Below, one piece after another: positions 29,317 through 38,671 of a DNA stretch of 64,000 nt. The stretch is taken from assembly GCA_900696515.1 (NCBI GenBank), contig CAADGK010000019.1, positions 1-64,000 on the forward strand, given 5' to 3'. The notes beneath the pieces are model-generated. The model saw nothing but the letters and a program-made list of their open reading frames with translations. It was not told the origin of the DNA and searched no databases. Origin of the DNA: an uncultured Nitrosospira sp. Lineage in GTDB: Bacteria > Nitrospirota > Nitrospiria > Nitrospirales > Nitrospiraceae. The position numbers were made by a program, and so were the translations under genes. Within the stretch, counting starts at the first letter, position 1. Every line of letters starts with the position of its first letter.

Positions 29317-30694
29317 GATTCCCGGGGGTATAACGGCGAGCGAGATCGTCAATCTGGGTCCTAGTGAACTGATACCCGCGTTGATTGGTTTGCCCTTCCC
29401 GCCAGCGAGAGGACTTCAACCCGAGCGGATGAAGACGGTTTGCAAGTGCCTTCAAGGTAAGGGAGTCCCACCCGAGCCGGGTCCGTACTTTCTCAGCGAG
29501 ATCCTCCGCCCTGATCTTCCCTTCCGCCCCAAAACCCAGGCATTCATCCAGGACTTCAATAATGATTGGGTTCGGGTCATCGGCGGAGCGTGAGGCTCGA
29601 TCCCCGCCAAGACGTGCCGCGAGGTGAATCATTCTGTCGGTTAAGGTTCCGGTTCCACCGCTCGCATCAATCACCGCAGCGATTGAGAGAAGCGGTTCCC
29701 AGAGATCCACCGCCCGATGATCGAGGTCTGACAGACCGGGAAATTCTGATCCGTCGTACAGCTCCGCAATGGTTGGAGCCATCGTTAACGCGAATATGTG
29801 GAGGTCGTCCCGGAGAATCTGGGCTTGAGCATCAAGCCGACGAAGGCTGAACCGTTCCGTTTTCTGTCCAGGGAGTAGGCGTTGCATCATGACCATGATC
29901 GAGCGATCCTCGAGGGTGGTTTCTAGAGCGGAAATCGAGGCAATCGCTCTCGGCACATAGGTTTCAAACGTTTCTTTTTGTTGCCCCTGAGCGGATTTTC
30001 GGTATCGTGCAACCGACTGCCCTCGATGGAAGCCACTGTTTAAGATCTGCGTCACTGCGCTCCATCGCTCTTTGTCTCCTGTCATCCCTTCCATCTCGTC
30101 GTAGATTTGAACGCCTCCGTCCTCCCGTGGCTCACGGAATATTTGCGCTTCTGTTGGAGAGGCTGTTGGCTGGTGGGCGTTGAACCCGAGCATGGAAATG
30201 AGGTCTAAGGTCCGCGACTTCCCGCAACGTTTCTCAGGCGACCGCAACACGAGGTAGGGGAAGTATTCAAAGACCGAATAGCAGTAGGTCCCCATCAGCC
30301 ACAGGGCAAGCAGTGGTGGAAGATCCTCCCCCATCACCACGAATCGATGAAGGAACGTTTCAACCTGTTCAAAGAGATCCGGCCCCGAAATAGCATCGCC
30401 TCGTAAGAATCGCCTGATCCCATCCTTCGAGAACCGGACATTCGAGAGGCCATAATTCACGGCCCCAAAGTCTTCAGCGGAAACAATCTCACGATCCCCG
30501 CGTACGACGTAGGGCTGTCCATCAAGCAGCACGCCGCTGCTCAGGTGTCCGTCGCGAAAGTCTTGGGGCAGTCGGGGTGCCGGGAGCGCGTCCGGCCCAT
30601 CAAGCAAATGCGCGAAGCGCACCAATGGAGAGGACACCCCGCTCAATAGGGGTGCTGCTGCCAACTCTTCGACTTCCTCAACGCTAGGCTGCAT
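29282..30694 (-). CDS. DUF3631-type helicase/ATPase of the element
   Basis: A 470-residue P-loop protein. Walker A is SPEKRCGKSRT (152-162) and Walker B is VQIYDEMEG (195-203). The C-terminal part has the DUF3631 pattern (LDHRAVDLWEPLLSIA, then ADDPNPIIIEVLDECLG). DUF3631 proteins are common in primase-helicase operons of mobile elements. It follows the CHC2 gene with an 11-bp overlap. Together they resemble a split replication initiator. Helicase activity is inferred from the family. Confidence 0.75.
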   Translation of the reverse strand: MQPSVEEVEELAAAPLLSGVSSPLVRFAHLLDGPDALPAPRLPQDFRDGHLSSGVLLDGQPYVVRGDREIVSAEDFGAVNYGLSNVRFSKDGIRRFLRGDAISGPDLFEQVETFLHRFVVMGEDLPPLLALWLMGTYCYSVFEYFPYLVLRSPEKRCGKSRTLDLISMLGFNAHQPTASPTEAQIFREPREDGGVQIYDEMEGMTGDKERWSAVTQILNSGFHRGQSVARYRKSAQGQQKETFETYVPRAIASISALETTLEDRSIMVMMQRLLPGQKTERFSLRRLDAQAQILRDDLHIFALTMAPTIAELYDGSEFPGLSDLDHRAVDLWEPLLSIAAVIDASGGTGTLTDRMIHLAARLGGDRASRSADDPNPIIIEVLDECLGFGAEGKIRAEDLAEKVRTRLGWDSLTLKALANRLHPLGLKSSRWREGQTNQRGYQFTRTQIDDLARRYTPGNLEQPEHGTGNK

Positions 30695-31190
30695 GGCGGT
30701 TGGTCCTTTCGTGAAAGGCTTTCAGCCTGAAGTCATCGGCCACGGTTTCCAGGAATTCGGCTTGGTCTCTGTCGGCATAGGCACGAGCAACCACCTTCAT
30801 GAGTCGATCCCGATCTTCGTCGCTCAAATTATCGCCATTGAAATTCTCGACAGCCTTGAGAGTCCATTCAGCTCTGAGCCGTCGGTCTAGTGCCGCCATT
30901 TCGAACCGGAAGGCCACGTCGACCAGATCGAGCTTCTGAAGCTTCGCAATTGGCCGTTGTCCGTGAGGGGTGGGTGAGTCGGTGAAGAGGTCTTTCAGGT
31001 CGAGTCCGAGTGCCCCCACAATCTCTTCCGGCGTGCATCCCCCAAAACAATGGAGCAGCACCTTGCCGTCGACTTCTCGAATCGATAGTGACGGCGACTT
31101 ATCCGGGTGTGCAGGGCAGCGAGCAGACCATTTGCCGTGTGCGCGAGAGCGAACACCATCGAGTCGGCTGAGCAAGTCGGTGATCGTCAT
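30684..31190 (-). CDS. CHC2 zinc-finger primase-like protein without TOPRIM
   Basis: A 168-residue protein. Residues 25-52 hold the CHC2-type zinc ligands: C25, H28 (CPAH), C48 and C52 (CFGGC). In DnaG-like primases a TOPRIM catalytic domain follows, but here the chain ends after a helical segment. So it may act only in DNA recognition and hand over to the ATPase, or a TOPRIM may come from the host. The gene overlaps its neighbour by 11 bp. Confidence 0.75.
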   Translation of the reverse strand: MTITDLLSRLDGVRSRAHGKWSARCPAHPDKSPSLSIREVDGKVLLHCFGGCTPEEIVGALGLDLKDLFTDSPTPHGQRPIAKLQKLDLVDVAFRFEMAALDRRLRAEWTLKAVENFNGDNLSDEDRDRLMKVVARAYADRDQAEFLETVADDFRLKAFHERTNRHAA

Positions 31191-31399
31191 GGCGTCACCG
31201 CCTTATCCAAAGCCTTGCGGAGTTCACCTACTTGCCAGGCGCACGCCCGATTGAAATGCTTGCGTGGTTTTGGAATGCGACCAGACTTGACCCCACGCCA
31301 GACAGTCGCTTCGCTGCACGCGAATAGAGCCGCGACGACTGGAAGACGGACATGTGCGGAGTCTGGGAGAGAGTCGAAATTCCTGAGAGGTTCCTGCAT
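31187..31399 (-). CDS. AlpA-like HTH protein, first gene of the element operon
   Basis: The ATG at 31399 follows GGAGGATTCGCCG, a strong ribosome site, giving 70 residues with a helix-turn-helix pattern (RLPVVAALFACSEATVWRGVKSGRIPKPRK). The stop overlaps the CHC2 gene's start by 4 bp. An upstream ATG at 31504 adds 35 poorly conserved-looking residues and has no better ribosome site. It may be a regulator or excision factor. Confidence 0.65.
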   Translation of the reverse strand: MQEPLRNFDSLPDSAHVRLPVVAALFACSEATVWRGVKSGRIPKPRKHFNRACAWQVGELRKALDKAVTP

Positions 31400-31538
31400 C
31401 GGCGAATCCTCCAGGGGTGCGAGGTCCGCCGAAAAAAGAAACCGCCTGACAGCGAACATCCACACCCCGCTAGGGGTTGAAAGTCTGCCGCTGTCGGCGG
31501 CCATGTGCGGAAACTAACCTTAAAACGAAACGACTTAC

Positions 31539-31567
31539 TGTTTACATGAGGTCTCAGATCGTGTCAA
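31539..31567 (-). promoter_or_regulatory. Possible sigma70 promoter of the element operon
   Basis: Reading leftward, TTGACA (complement of 31562-31567) is followed after 17 bp by TAAACA (complement of 31539-31544), a weak -10. It lies upstream of the HTH gene. The -10 is only a half match, so this is tentative. Confidence 0.4.
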
Positions 31568-31743
31568 GGAACGTCAGGAGCAAACTCGTTCGAGATTCAG
31601 TCGCAACGAGGTTTCCTTTTCTCTGCACACGAATATGGGAAAGCCCCCGGGGTCTTTCTGATGGTGCGCTGGATGCAATGCGCCATACCGAGAGGCTCAA
31701 CGAGGCTACCCCGGCGTCGACAACATGCCCGGGGGGTCTTCCT

Positions 31744-31821
31744 CCAGGTGTTGCCCAGGTGTTACATTTGGCGGCAGATTCAGCCGAACCGGACCAAAGA
31801 GCGACAAAGAGAAACAAAGAG
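31744..31821. repeat. Phased short repeats near the distal att site
   Basis: Two CCAGGTGTT units (31744-31752 and 31755-31763) are spaced 11 bp. Three CAAAGAG units (31795-31801, 31805-31811, 31815-31821) are spaced exactly 10 bp. Tandem sites at helical spacing next to an att site are typical of arm sites for tyrosine integrases or Xis. No protein was tested. Confidence 0.55.
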
Positions 31822-31847
31822 CATGTCCGCATGTATCAAGGGGATAA

Positions 31848-31889
31848 GTGGGAATCACCGCTCCCATCAAGGGCTTCAGCGATTCCCAC
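31848..31889. repeat. Inverted repeat beside the distal att site
   Basis: GTGGGAATC (31848-31856) and GATTCCCAC (31881-31889) are perfect reverse complements 24 bp apart, ending 9 bp before the att copy. It may bind integrase or form the end of an RNA. Confidence 0.5.
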
Positions 31890-31897
31890 CTTTCCTA

Positions 31898-31915
31898 TCC
31901 CGGCTTCGGCACCAC
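31898..31915. repeat. att site, right copy
   Basis: Identical 18-bp copy of the tRNA-Leu 3' end (TCCCGGCTTCGGCACCAC). It marks the far boundary of the element; ordinary chromosome resumes after it. Confidence 0.9.
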
Positions 31916-32062
31916 AACACCTCACACTCTCCTATTTCAAGGGAGTTTCTCGCTTCATTTTTTAAAACCGGTTAACACCCATTCTGACGTTTGGCTGTGC
32001 CGAATGGTTATGTCACTGTAAAGTGAACACGGAGTTAATCACCCTATGAGGAACCGTTGATC

Positions 32063-32275
32063 ATGGTCTCACTCGGGGTTTACCGTCACTATAAAGGTCA
32101 GCAGTATGAAGTCTTGGGGGTTGCCAGACATTCAGAAACGGAGGAGGAGTTTGTCGTGTACCGAGCCTTGTACGGCGATCGAGGCCTCTGGATTAGGCCC
32201 ATCGCCATGTTTACTGAGAGCGTCGAGAAGGAAGGCGTATCTGTCCCACGATTTTCACGGATAGATGAAACGTGA
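32063..32275 (+). CDS. DUF1653-family protein
   Basis: A 70-residue protein with the DUF1653 pattern: GVYRHYKGQQYEVLGVARHSETEEEFVVYRALYG, then GLWIRPIAMFTESVE and VPRF. The family is small and widespread, of unknown function. I chose ATG 32063; GAGGAAC lies a little far upstream. It is the first gene beyond the element. Confidence 0.8.
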   Translation: MVSLGVYRHYKGQQYEVLGVARHSETEEEFVVYRALYGDRGLWIRPIAMFTESVEKEGVSVPRFSRIDET

Positions 32276-32507
32276 TGGTGCCTGTCTCGCGTGACGCATT
32301 TTGGGGCAGATCGACCGCCGATCACAGCTTCCTACAACGTTCCACGTATCATACTCAGGCCCCAAAATGGTATTTTGCTGACAGCTCGCTCAGGTTCGAC
32401 AACAATGGACTGTGCAGGGATCCACTTGCGGAGAATGTGAAGGCGGGTTATCAATGGCGAGTCGGTCAGATTTACGAGAAATGACTAGGATGAAGGGTAG
32501 GTATGTA
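32276..32507. other. Short intergenic stretch
   Basis: About 230 bp between the DUF1653 gene and the Sel1 protein. Nothing recognised beyond the ribosome site of the next gene. Confidence 0.4.
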
Positions 32508-33062
32508 ATGAGCCGACTTGTGCTCGCAGGAGTCTTGATCCTTAGCGGGACGGCGATCGCTACTGCGGTAGAACCGCTGACTAAAGCTCCAAAGCCAGTA
32601 GTCCCCCAGAGATCGATCCCACTCGCCGGGGAGGAGCCCTACGAAGCATTAAAGCGGGGAGACTACCGAGTCGCTGCGGGGCTCTTCGCTCCACGGGCGG
32701 AAAAAGGCGATGTGCGGGCGCAGTACAATCTCGGGCTCCTGTATGCCAGCGGAATGGGCGTGATGCAGGACTACCAGACGGCCCTCAAATGGCATCGCAT
32801 GGCAGCGGGACAAGGCCACGCTGGGGCGCAAAATGAACTCGCTCAGATGTATGCGAAGGGACAGGGTGTTCAGCAGGATCAGGTGCGGGCCTATGTGTGG
32901 TACAGCGTCGCGGGAGAATCGTCGACCGGCGGGTCAAAGACGGAGATCATTAAGGACCGGGACCACATGGCGAAGCATATGACTCCGGATCAGATTCAAA
33001 AAGCGGAGGGGCTGACCAAACAGTGCTTAGAGTCGCAGTTCAAGAAGTGCGGCGAGAAATAG
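32508..33062 (+). CDS. Exported Sel1-repeat (TPR-like) protein
   Basis: A 184-residue protein. A hydrophobic N-terminus (LVLAGVLILSGTAIATAV) looks like a Sec signal peptide with cleavage near AVEP. At least two Sel1 repeats follow: AEKGDVRAQYNLGLLYASGMGV and AAGQGHAGAQNELAQMYAKGQGV. A C-terminal region with cysteines ends it. I chose ATG 32508 behind GGTAGG; an ATG at 32490 is in frame. Probably a periplasmic scaffold. Confidence 0.75.
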   Translation: MSRLVLAGVLILSGTAIATAVEPLTKAPKPVVPQRSIPLAGEEPYEALKRGDYRVAAGLFAPRAEKGDVRAQYNLGLLYASGMGVMQDYQTALKWHRMAAGQGHAGAQNELAQMYAKGQGVQQDQVRAYVWYSVAGESSTGGSKTEIIKDRDHMAKHMTPDQIQKAEGLTKQCLESQFKKCGEK

Positions 33063-33217
33063 AGCGTTCCTCACAATTATCTGCTGCCGCACCACTTCGA
33101 GTTTAAAGCCTTTCGGAGTTCGTTTCCCCTGTGTATCTAGCCAGCTCCATTGGATTTTGTCTCGTTCATGTAATTCCTAGCCTTTTGCCGTCCTCCTCGA
33201 CCATCACAGCGTGATTG

Positions 33218-34537
33218 TTATGCGGCGCGGAGTTCTTTGATTGCTCGTAAGGTCGTGTCTATTTCTTCTGCTGAGTTGATGATACTCGGTGCGAGCCGGG
33301 CGAATTTCGTGGCGTAGGGTGTCACGCTGCCGACGATGTTACGTTGCCTGAGCTTCTCTACAACTGTGCGAGGCGCCATACCGGCCACCTCGAAACAGAT
33401 GATCCCCGCAGAGAGATCTTGCGACATCGGTGTATGTAATGTGACATGCGGCATAGCCGCCAGGCCCTGTTTCAGCTGCTGATTCAGTTCGTAGATACGT
33501 TGCATGACACTTGATTTTCCCATGGTCTGGTGAAACGTGAACGCTTCATCCAGCGCCCAGCGATGTTCGAAGGAATGGAATCCGCCAGGAGTCATATGAA
33601 CGGATTGTGGAAGGTCTTTCGAGGATTTGTTCTCCATCCAGAGGTCATAGGCCTGACTGGTAAACGTTGGGATCGTTGCCCTGGCGATCGGCCAGGCTCG
33701 TGGGTGGCCCCAGACGAGCCCAGTCCCTCGAGGGCCGAACATCCACTTATGAGTCCCGGCGACCAGAAAATCGCAGCCGAGTTCATTCACACGGAAGTCT
33801 TCAACCCCCAAGGCATGAACTCCATCCACGCAGAAGGTGATGCGGTCCTGTTCATCCCGTGAACGATTGATGGCCTGGATTGCGTGAGCCATCTCATGAA
33901 TCGGCAGTTTGAGACCCGTGCTGGAATGCACCCAGGTGACGGCCACAATGCGCGTCATCGGGGTGATGCCCTTTCGCAGCGACTCGACGATTTCATCGCG
34001 TGAAACGGTCTTGAGTGAACGATAGAGGTGAATCTGTCGTACCATGGCGCCCGTCCGTTCAGCGCGAAGACGCAGCGCAGTTTCCGTTGAATAGTGGTCG
34101 TGGGTCGTTGTCAGAATTTCCTGCTCGTTGCCAAGCGTGAGACCACCATAGAGAAGGCCCAGCCCCATCGTCGTGCTGTCGGTTAAGGCGATATCGGTAG
34201 GGTTCGCTCCCAGATACTCGGCTGCGGCCCGGAGGACTTTCGCCTCCTGTTTCTCTTCATGTTCAAACCAATAGCCGATCGGATCGGCATCCAGGCCGGC
34301 TCGATGTCGTTCGATCGCCGCTCGGACCGGGGTGGGATGGGATGTAAGAAAGAACGCGGCCAAGTGGATAAGCTGAGGGGAGAGAGGAAACTGAGCACGA
34401 ACTTCGTCCCAGTTCTTAGGTTTCCTTCGTGAAGCTTGTGGTTCGGCATGGGTGTGACTGTGGGTACCAGCCAGCAGCGCGGCACTTAACGCCAAGCCAC
34501 TCCTGACCAGAAAGCCTCGACGTCCAATGTCGCTCAT
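33218..34537 (-). CDS. Tat-exported class V aminotransferase-like PLP enzyme
   Basis: A 439-residue protein. The N-terminus has a twin-arginine signal (GRRGFLVRSGLALSAALLAG), implying export folded with its cofactor. The rest is an aminotransferase V fold as in isopenicillin-N epimerase and cysteine-desulfurase-like enzymes. The PLP lysine lies in VAGTHKWMFGPRGTG, and the aspartate in FCVDGVHALG. The substrate is unknown. PLP enzymes with Tat signals are uncommon. No obvious partner gene adjoins it; gcvP starts 3 kb away on the same strand. Confidence 0.8.
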   Translation of the reverse strand: MSDIGRRGFLVRSGLALSAALLAGTHSHTHAEPQASRRKPKNWDEVRAQFPLSPQLIHLAAFFLTSHPTPVRAAIERHRAGLDADPIGYWFEHEEKQEAKVLRAAAEYLGANPTDIALTDSTTMGLGLLYGGLTLGNEQEILTTTHDHYSTETALRLRAERTGAMVRQIHLYRSLKTVSRDEIVESLRKGITPMTRIVAVTWVHSSTGLKLPIHEMAHAIQAINRSRDEQDRITFCVDGVHALGVEDFRVNELGCDFLVAGTHKWMFGPRGTGLVWGHPRAWPIARATIPTFTSQAYDLWMENKSSKDLPQSVHMTPGGFHSFEHRWALDEAFTFHQTMGKSSVMQRIYELNQQLKQGLAAMPHVTLHTPMSQDLSAGIICFEVAGMAPRTVVEKLRQRNIVGSVTPYATKFARLAPSIINSAEEIDTTLRAIKELRAA

Positions 34538-34616
34538 AGGATGCCCTCCTCAGAGATGAGCCCTCTGTACTGTACCGCTTGTTTGGAAAATCAGGCAAGG
34601 AGAGGCATAAACGAAG

Positions 34617-34642
34617 CCCCTGGCCGGTAAGCCAGCCAGGGG
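34617..34642 (-). terminator. Terminator-like hairpin after gcvP
   Basis: CCCCTGGC (34617-34624) and GCCAGGGG (34635-34642) form a perfect 8-bp stem between the gcvP stop and the preceding gene. On the minus strand only a short T-rich run follows, so it is an imperfect intrinsic terminator. Confidence 0.5.
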
Positions 34643-34670
34643 TCGGACATGCATGATACAGGGGATCCTG

Positions 34671-37571
34671 CTAGTTCTGATACGTTTCCATCGGCGGACA
34701 ACTACAGACAAGATGGCGGTCGCCGTAAGCTTCGTCGATGCGGCTGACACTCGGCCAGAACTTGCTGTGCTTGACCCAGGAAGCAGGAAAAGCCGCTTGC
34801 TCGCGGCTGTAGGGCCGGTTCCATTCCGAAGCGGTGACGCTCGCAGCGGTATGGGGCGCGCTCTTCAGCACATTGTTAGTCCGTGGCTGACGGCCGTCGA
34901 CGATCTCCTGAATTTCTGCGCGGATCAATATGAGCGCTTCGCAGAGTCGATCGAGTTCCTGCTTCGATTCGCTTTCGGTCGGTTCGACCATGAGAGTACC
35001 CACCACGGGGAACGACACGGTCGGCGCATGGAAGCCGTAATCCATCAGTCGTTTGGCGACATCCATCGCCTCGACACCGGCACTCTCCTTGAATTCACGC
35101 AGATCCAAAATGAACTCATGCGCCACCAGTCCTAACTCTCCGCGGTACAGGATGGAGTAGTGCTTTTCAAGGCGCTTGGCCATGTAGTTGGCATTGAGAA
35201 TGGCGACCTGTGTTGCCTTGGTCAGGCCTTCGCGGCCCATCATGGCGATATAGGTCCAGGAGATCGGAAGAATCCCTGGGCTGCCGAACGGCGCCGCTGA
35301 GACCGAGCCAATGGTCTGCGGGCCACCAAGCTTGACCACGGGGTGCCCTGGTAAAAACGGTACCAGGTGCCGCGCGACGCCGATGGGTCCCACGCCAGGC
35401 CCTCCGCCGCCATGGGGAATACAAAACGTCTTATGGAGATTGAGGTGGCAGACATCGGCTCCAATATCGCCGAGACGGCAGAGGCCGACCATGGCATTCA
35501 TATTGGCTCCGTCGATATAGACCTGTCCCCCGTGGGTATGGACGATTTGGCAAATGCGCCGCACGCTGGCCTCAAACACGCCGTGGGTCGAGGGATAGGT
35601 GAGCATCAGGGCCGCCAATCGGTCTCGGTATTCAGCCGCTTTGGTTTCCAGGTCAGCCACATCCACATTACCGTTCCGATCGCAGGCAACGACGACCACG
35701 GTCATGCCAACCATGGCGGCGGTAGCCGGATTTGTCCCGTGGGCTGAGACAGGGATCAGACAGACATCCCGGTGTCCTTCACCCTGTGACCTGTGGTACG
35801 CCCGGATCACCATCAAGCCGGAATATTCTCCCTGTGAGCCTGCGTTCGGCTGAAGCGAGAAGGCCGTAAATCCGGCGATCTCGGCCAACCAGCCCTCCAG
35901 TTGACGGAACAGAGTTTGATAGCCAAGGGTTTGGTCAGCCGGCGCGAACGGATGGAGACGGGCGAACTCCGGCCAGGTTACGGGCAGCATTTCTGATGTC
36001 GCATTGAGCTTCATCGTGCAGGAACCCAGCGGGATCATCGAGTGCACGAGTGAGAGGTCGCGCGCCTGCAGTCGATAGAGGTAGCGGAGCATTTCGTGTT
36101 CAGAGTGATAGCGATGGAATACCTCATGCGTGAGGTATGGACTGCTTCTCATCAATGAAGCGGGGTAGTTCAGATCAATAGAGGAAGCAAGCTCCGAGAG
36201 GCGGAACGGTAACTGATCATGGCCCACGAAGATCTGTAGAAGGCGATGGACCTCCTGCTCGGAGCTGACTTCGTCGAGCGACAAGCCGATGGAGCCGTCT
36301 TCGTATCGTCGGAAATTGAATCCTTGCCCCTCCGCCCTCGCAACGATCTGCTCGGCTTGGGATTTGGAAACTGGGAGTCGAATCGTATCGAAAAAGACTT
36401 TGGGCAACACCTCGAATCCCAGACGACGTAAGCCCTCCGCGAGCAAGAGCGTCAGGCCGTGGACCCGTTCGGCGATGCGACGCAACCCGTCCGGCCCATG
36501 GTAGACCGCGAACATGGCCGCCATCACCGCCAGCAAGACCTGAGCGGTACAGATGTTACTCGTGGCCTTTTCCCGTCTGATGTGTTGCTCCCGTGTTTGA
36601 AGTGAGAGCCGGATGGCCGGTTTGCCGGTGACATCTTTGGAGACGCCGACGAGCCGACCAGGGATCTGCCGTTTGAACTCTTCTTTGGTCGCCAAAAACG
36701 CGGCGTGGGGTCCCCCAAAGCCGATCGGGACGCCGAAGCGTTGAGTCGAGCCAACAGCGATATCCGCGCCGAATTCTCCGGGTGACCGGAGAATGGTGAG
36801 TGCAAGGAGATCAGTGGCCACGACGACAAGAACCCCGGCCTCATGAGCTTGGGTCACCAATGCGCTGAAATCGCCCACATACCCGTCCGTGGCAGGGTAC
36901 TGGAGAAGAATGCCGCACAGCTCTGGGCGTGCACAATCAGCGGCCGATGGGACTCCCGTCTTGAGGACGATGCCCAAGGGTTCAGCCCTGGTCCGCAACA
37001 CAGCGAGAGTTTGTGGATGGCAGTCATGCGAGACGAAGAACGTATGGCGTTCCTGGCCGGCATGGCGGGCGATTGCGTAGCACATGGCCATCGCTTCTGC
37101 GGCCGCCGTCGCTTCATCCAACAAAGAGGCATTAGCTAGCGGCAGACCGGTCAGGTCCCCTACCATGGTCTGGAAGGTAACGAGGGCCTCCAAGCGGCCT
37201 TGTGAGATCTCAGCTTGATACGGAGTGTACTGTGTATACCAGGCCGGATTTTCGAGAATGTTCCGTTGAATCACCCCGGGCGTGACGCAATCGTAGTACC
37301 CCATGCCGATCAGCGACCGATAGACCTTATTCTGGGCGGCGATACCCCGGAGTCGTGCGAGAACGGCTTGCTCGCCCTCACCGCTTGGAATGTCCAGGGC
37401 TTGCCGAAGACGGATATCAGGTGGAACGGTCGTATCGACTAATGTATCAAGCGACTGGTGGCCTAAAGTAGCCAGCATCTCTTGAATATCAGCATCGGTA
37501 GGACCAAGGTGTCGATGTACAAAGTCATCCGTCGCTTGAAGCCATGTCGGACCGTTCATGAAATCATCCAT
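34671..37571 (-). CDS. gcvP: Glycine dehydrogenase (P protein)
   Basis: The P protein decarboxylates glycine in the glycine cleavage system, using PLP. The single-chain form (966 residues) is seen. The PLP lysine is in [19 protein letters not shown]; upstream are the N-terminal PLP-domain segments such as [15 protein letters not shown] chose ATG 37571; an ATG at 37559 and a GTG at 37613 are possible. gcvT, gcvH and lpd are not adjacent. PurU lies 5 kb away and also handles one-carbon units. Confidence 0.95.
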   Translation of the reverse strand: MDDFMNGPTWLQATDDFVHRHLGPTDADIQEMLATLGHQSLDTLVDTTVPPDIRLRQALDIPSGEGEQAVLARLRGIAAQNKVYRSLIGMGYYDCVTPGVIQRNILENPAWYTQYTPYQAEISQGRLEALVTFQTMVGDLTGLPLANASLLDEATAAAEAMAMCYAIARHAGQERHTFFVSHDCHPQTLAVLRTRAEPLGIVLKTGVPSAADCARPELCGILLQYPATDGYVGDFSALVTQAHEAGVLVVVATDLLALTILRSPGEFGADIAVGSTQRFGVPIGFGGPHAAFLATKEEFKRQIPGRLVGVSKDVTGKPAIRLSLQTREQHIRREKATSNICTAQVLLAVMAAMFAVYHGPDGLRRIAERVHGLTLLLAEGLRRLGFEVLPKVFFDTIRLPVSKSQAEQIVARAEGQGFNFRRYEDGSIGLSLDEVSSEQEVHRLLQIFVGHDQLPFRLSELASSIDLNYPASLMRSSPYLTHEVFHRYHSEHEMLRYLYRLQARDLSLVHSMIPLGSCTMKLNATSEMLPVTWPEFARLHPFAPADQTLGYQTLFRQLEGWLAEIAGFTAFSLQPNAGSQGEYSGLMVIRAYHRSQGEGHRDVCLIPVSAHGTNPATAAMVGMTVVVVACDRNGNVDVADLETKAAEYRDRLAALMLTYPSTHGVFEASVRRICQIVHTHGGQVYIDGANMNAMVGLCRLGDIGADVCHLNLHKTFCIPHGGGGPGVGPIGVARHLVPFLPGHPVVKLGGPQTIGSVSAAPFGSPGILPISWTYIAMMGREGLTKATQVAILNANYMAKRLEKHYSILYRGELGLVAHEFILDLREFKESAGVEAMDVAKRLMDYGFHAPTVSFPVVGTLMVEPTESESKQELDRLCEALILIRAEIQEIVDGRQPRTNNVLKSAPHTAASVTASEWNRPYSREQAAFPASWVKHSKFWPSVSRIDEAYGDRHLVCSCPPMETYQN

Positions 37572-37858
37572 CCTCTGTTCGGTTTTTGAGACCGCCGCCA
37601 GTGCAAGACGCACCTGTCGCCGCGTTGACCGCGCAGCCTACCATGGGATCACCACATTGCCAAGCGCTCTGATCTGCTCAGGGGGAACGTTCATGGCGAC
37701 GATGGGTACGGAGTGATCGGATGTGAGATCCATGTTCAGCTTTAGGAACCATTCCGTTCATTTCCCAACGAGATGACTCTGCAGGGCCTCGATCTTTCGT
37801 TGCTTTTTGAAGAATTCACGCTATGGTGAGGTGATCAATCGAGTTTGGAGCGCTGACC

Positions 37859-38494
37859 ATGACCGCCACAAGTCGAAGCTCCAGTCAGGGTTCTGAAAAA
37901 CCATCCGCTGATCGTCCCTTTAAGGGAACTGCCCTCATCATCCCGCTGACTCTCGGCCTCCTGGCCGTGGGCGGATACGTGATCTTCAACGGCCCAGGGC
38001 TACCGACCACGTTCTTGGCCCCCTCTACTCAACGAACTGCATCGCTGACGGAACACCAGTCGAACTCAAAGGCGATGGATATGCGTCTTACTCGTGAAGG
38101 AATCGATCGGCTTCTCGGAGCTCTCGACGAGGCCGTTCGGAGGAAAGATGTCGAGGGCGTCCTCCGTCATATTTCGTATGACGCGACCATCACCATCCAT
38201 CTGAAGCAGGGCCCGCAACAGCAAACGGCCTTGCTGACCAGGGACGACTATCGCAAGACATTGGCCATGGCGTTTGCCTTTCCAAGCGACCATGATTTCA
38301 CGCGCACGAGTACGTCGGTCTCGTTTGCTGCGGATGAGCGAAGTGCCAAGGTGTCCTTCAAGTCCAGTGAGACCCTCAGACCGGCCAATCATGAATTCAA
38401 GGCAGAAGGCGAAGAGACCCTGGTTTTTACGATCCGTGACGGGAAACCCATGATTACCTCTGTGGAACAGACCTTTCCAGGCGACTCCACCTAA
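37859..38494 (+). CDS. Membrane-anchored NTF2-like hypothetical protein
   Basis: A 211-residue protein divergent from gcvP. One membrane helix (about residues 28-45, ALIIPLTLGLLAVGGYVIF) follows a short cytoplasmic start. A domain from residue 75 on (LTREGIDRLLGALDEAVRRKDVEGVL) resembles SnoaL/NTF2 folds by its helix-then-strand pattern. The function is unknown. The fold call is tentative. Confidence 0.6.
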   Translation: MTATSRSSSQGSEKPSADRPFKGTALIIPLTLGLLAVGGYVIFNGPGLPTTFLAPSTQRTASLTEHQSNSKAMDMRLTREGIDRLLGALDEAVRRKDVEGVLRHISYDATITIHLKQGPQQQTALLTRDDYRKTLAMAFAFPSDHDFTRTSTSVSFAADERSAKVSFKSSETLRPANHEFKAEGEETLVFTIRDGKPMITSVEQTFPGDST

Positions 38495-38671
38495 CTGTGC
38501 TGCTACCCCCTCATTCTCGTGAGGCAAAGCCCTGTCATCCTCTGCCCAGTTGCCTCTGTCGAGCCTGTCGCCGCATGTGAATCAGGCTTTCCGCCGGCTT
38601 TCTTGAGCTTCAAGATTCATGGTATGTCGTTTGGTATAATCACCTCCTGATCAATCTTGGTAGGAGTGGGT

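Larger units (their letters stand above)
26854..31915. mobile_element. 5-kb integrative element in tRNA-Leu, satellite-like
   Basis: The stretch is bounded by 18-bp direct repeats (TCCCGGCTTCGGCACCAC at 26854-26871 and 31898-31915); the left one lies in the tRNA-Leu 3' end. Inside are a tyrosine integrase, XRE and AlpA-like regulators, a DUF5681-like protein, an unknown protein, a DUF3631-type ATPase, a CHC2 zinc-finger protein and a second HTH protein, all on the minus strand. Candidate origin iterons lie at 29226-29316 and integrase arm-type repeats near 31744-31821. No structural or lysis genes are present. It is much smaller than known prophages. I infer a satellite-like island; a decayed prophage is the main alternative. 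Confidence 0.85.

Noticed and set aside
31661-31975. Frame across the distal att site
   Set aside because: It runs through the repeats and the att site and has no pattern.
37614-37858. Glycine riboswitch upstream of gcvP
   Set aside because: I looked for the tandem glycine aptamer pattern and did not see it.
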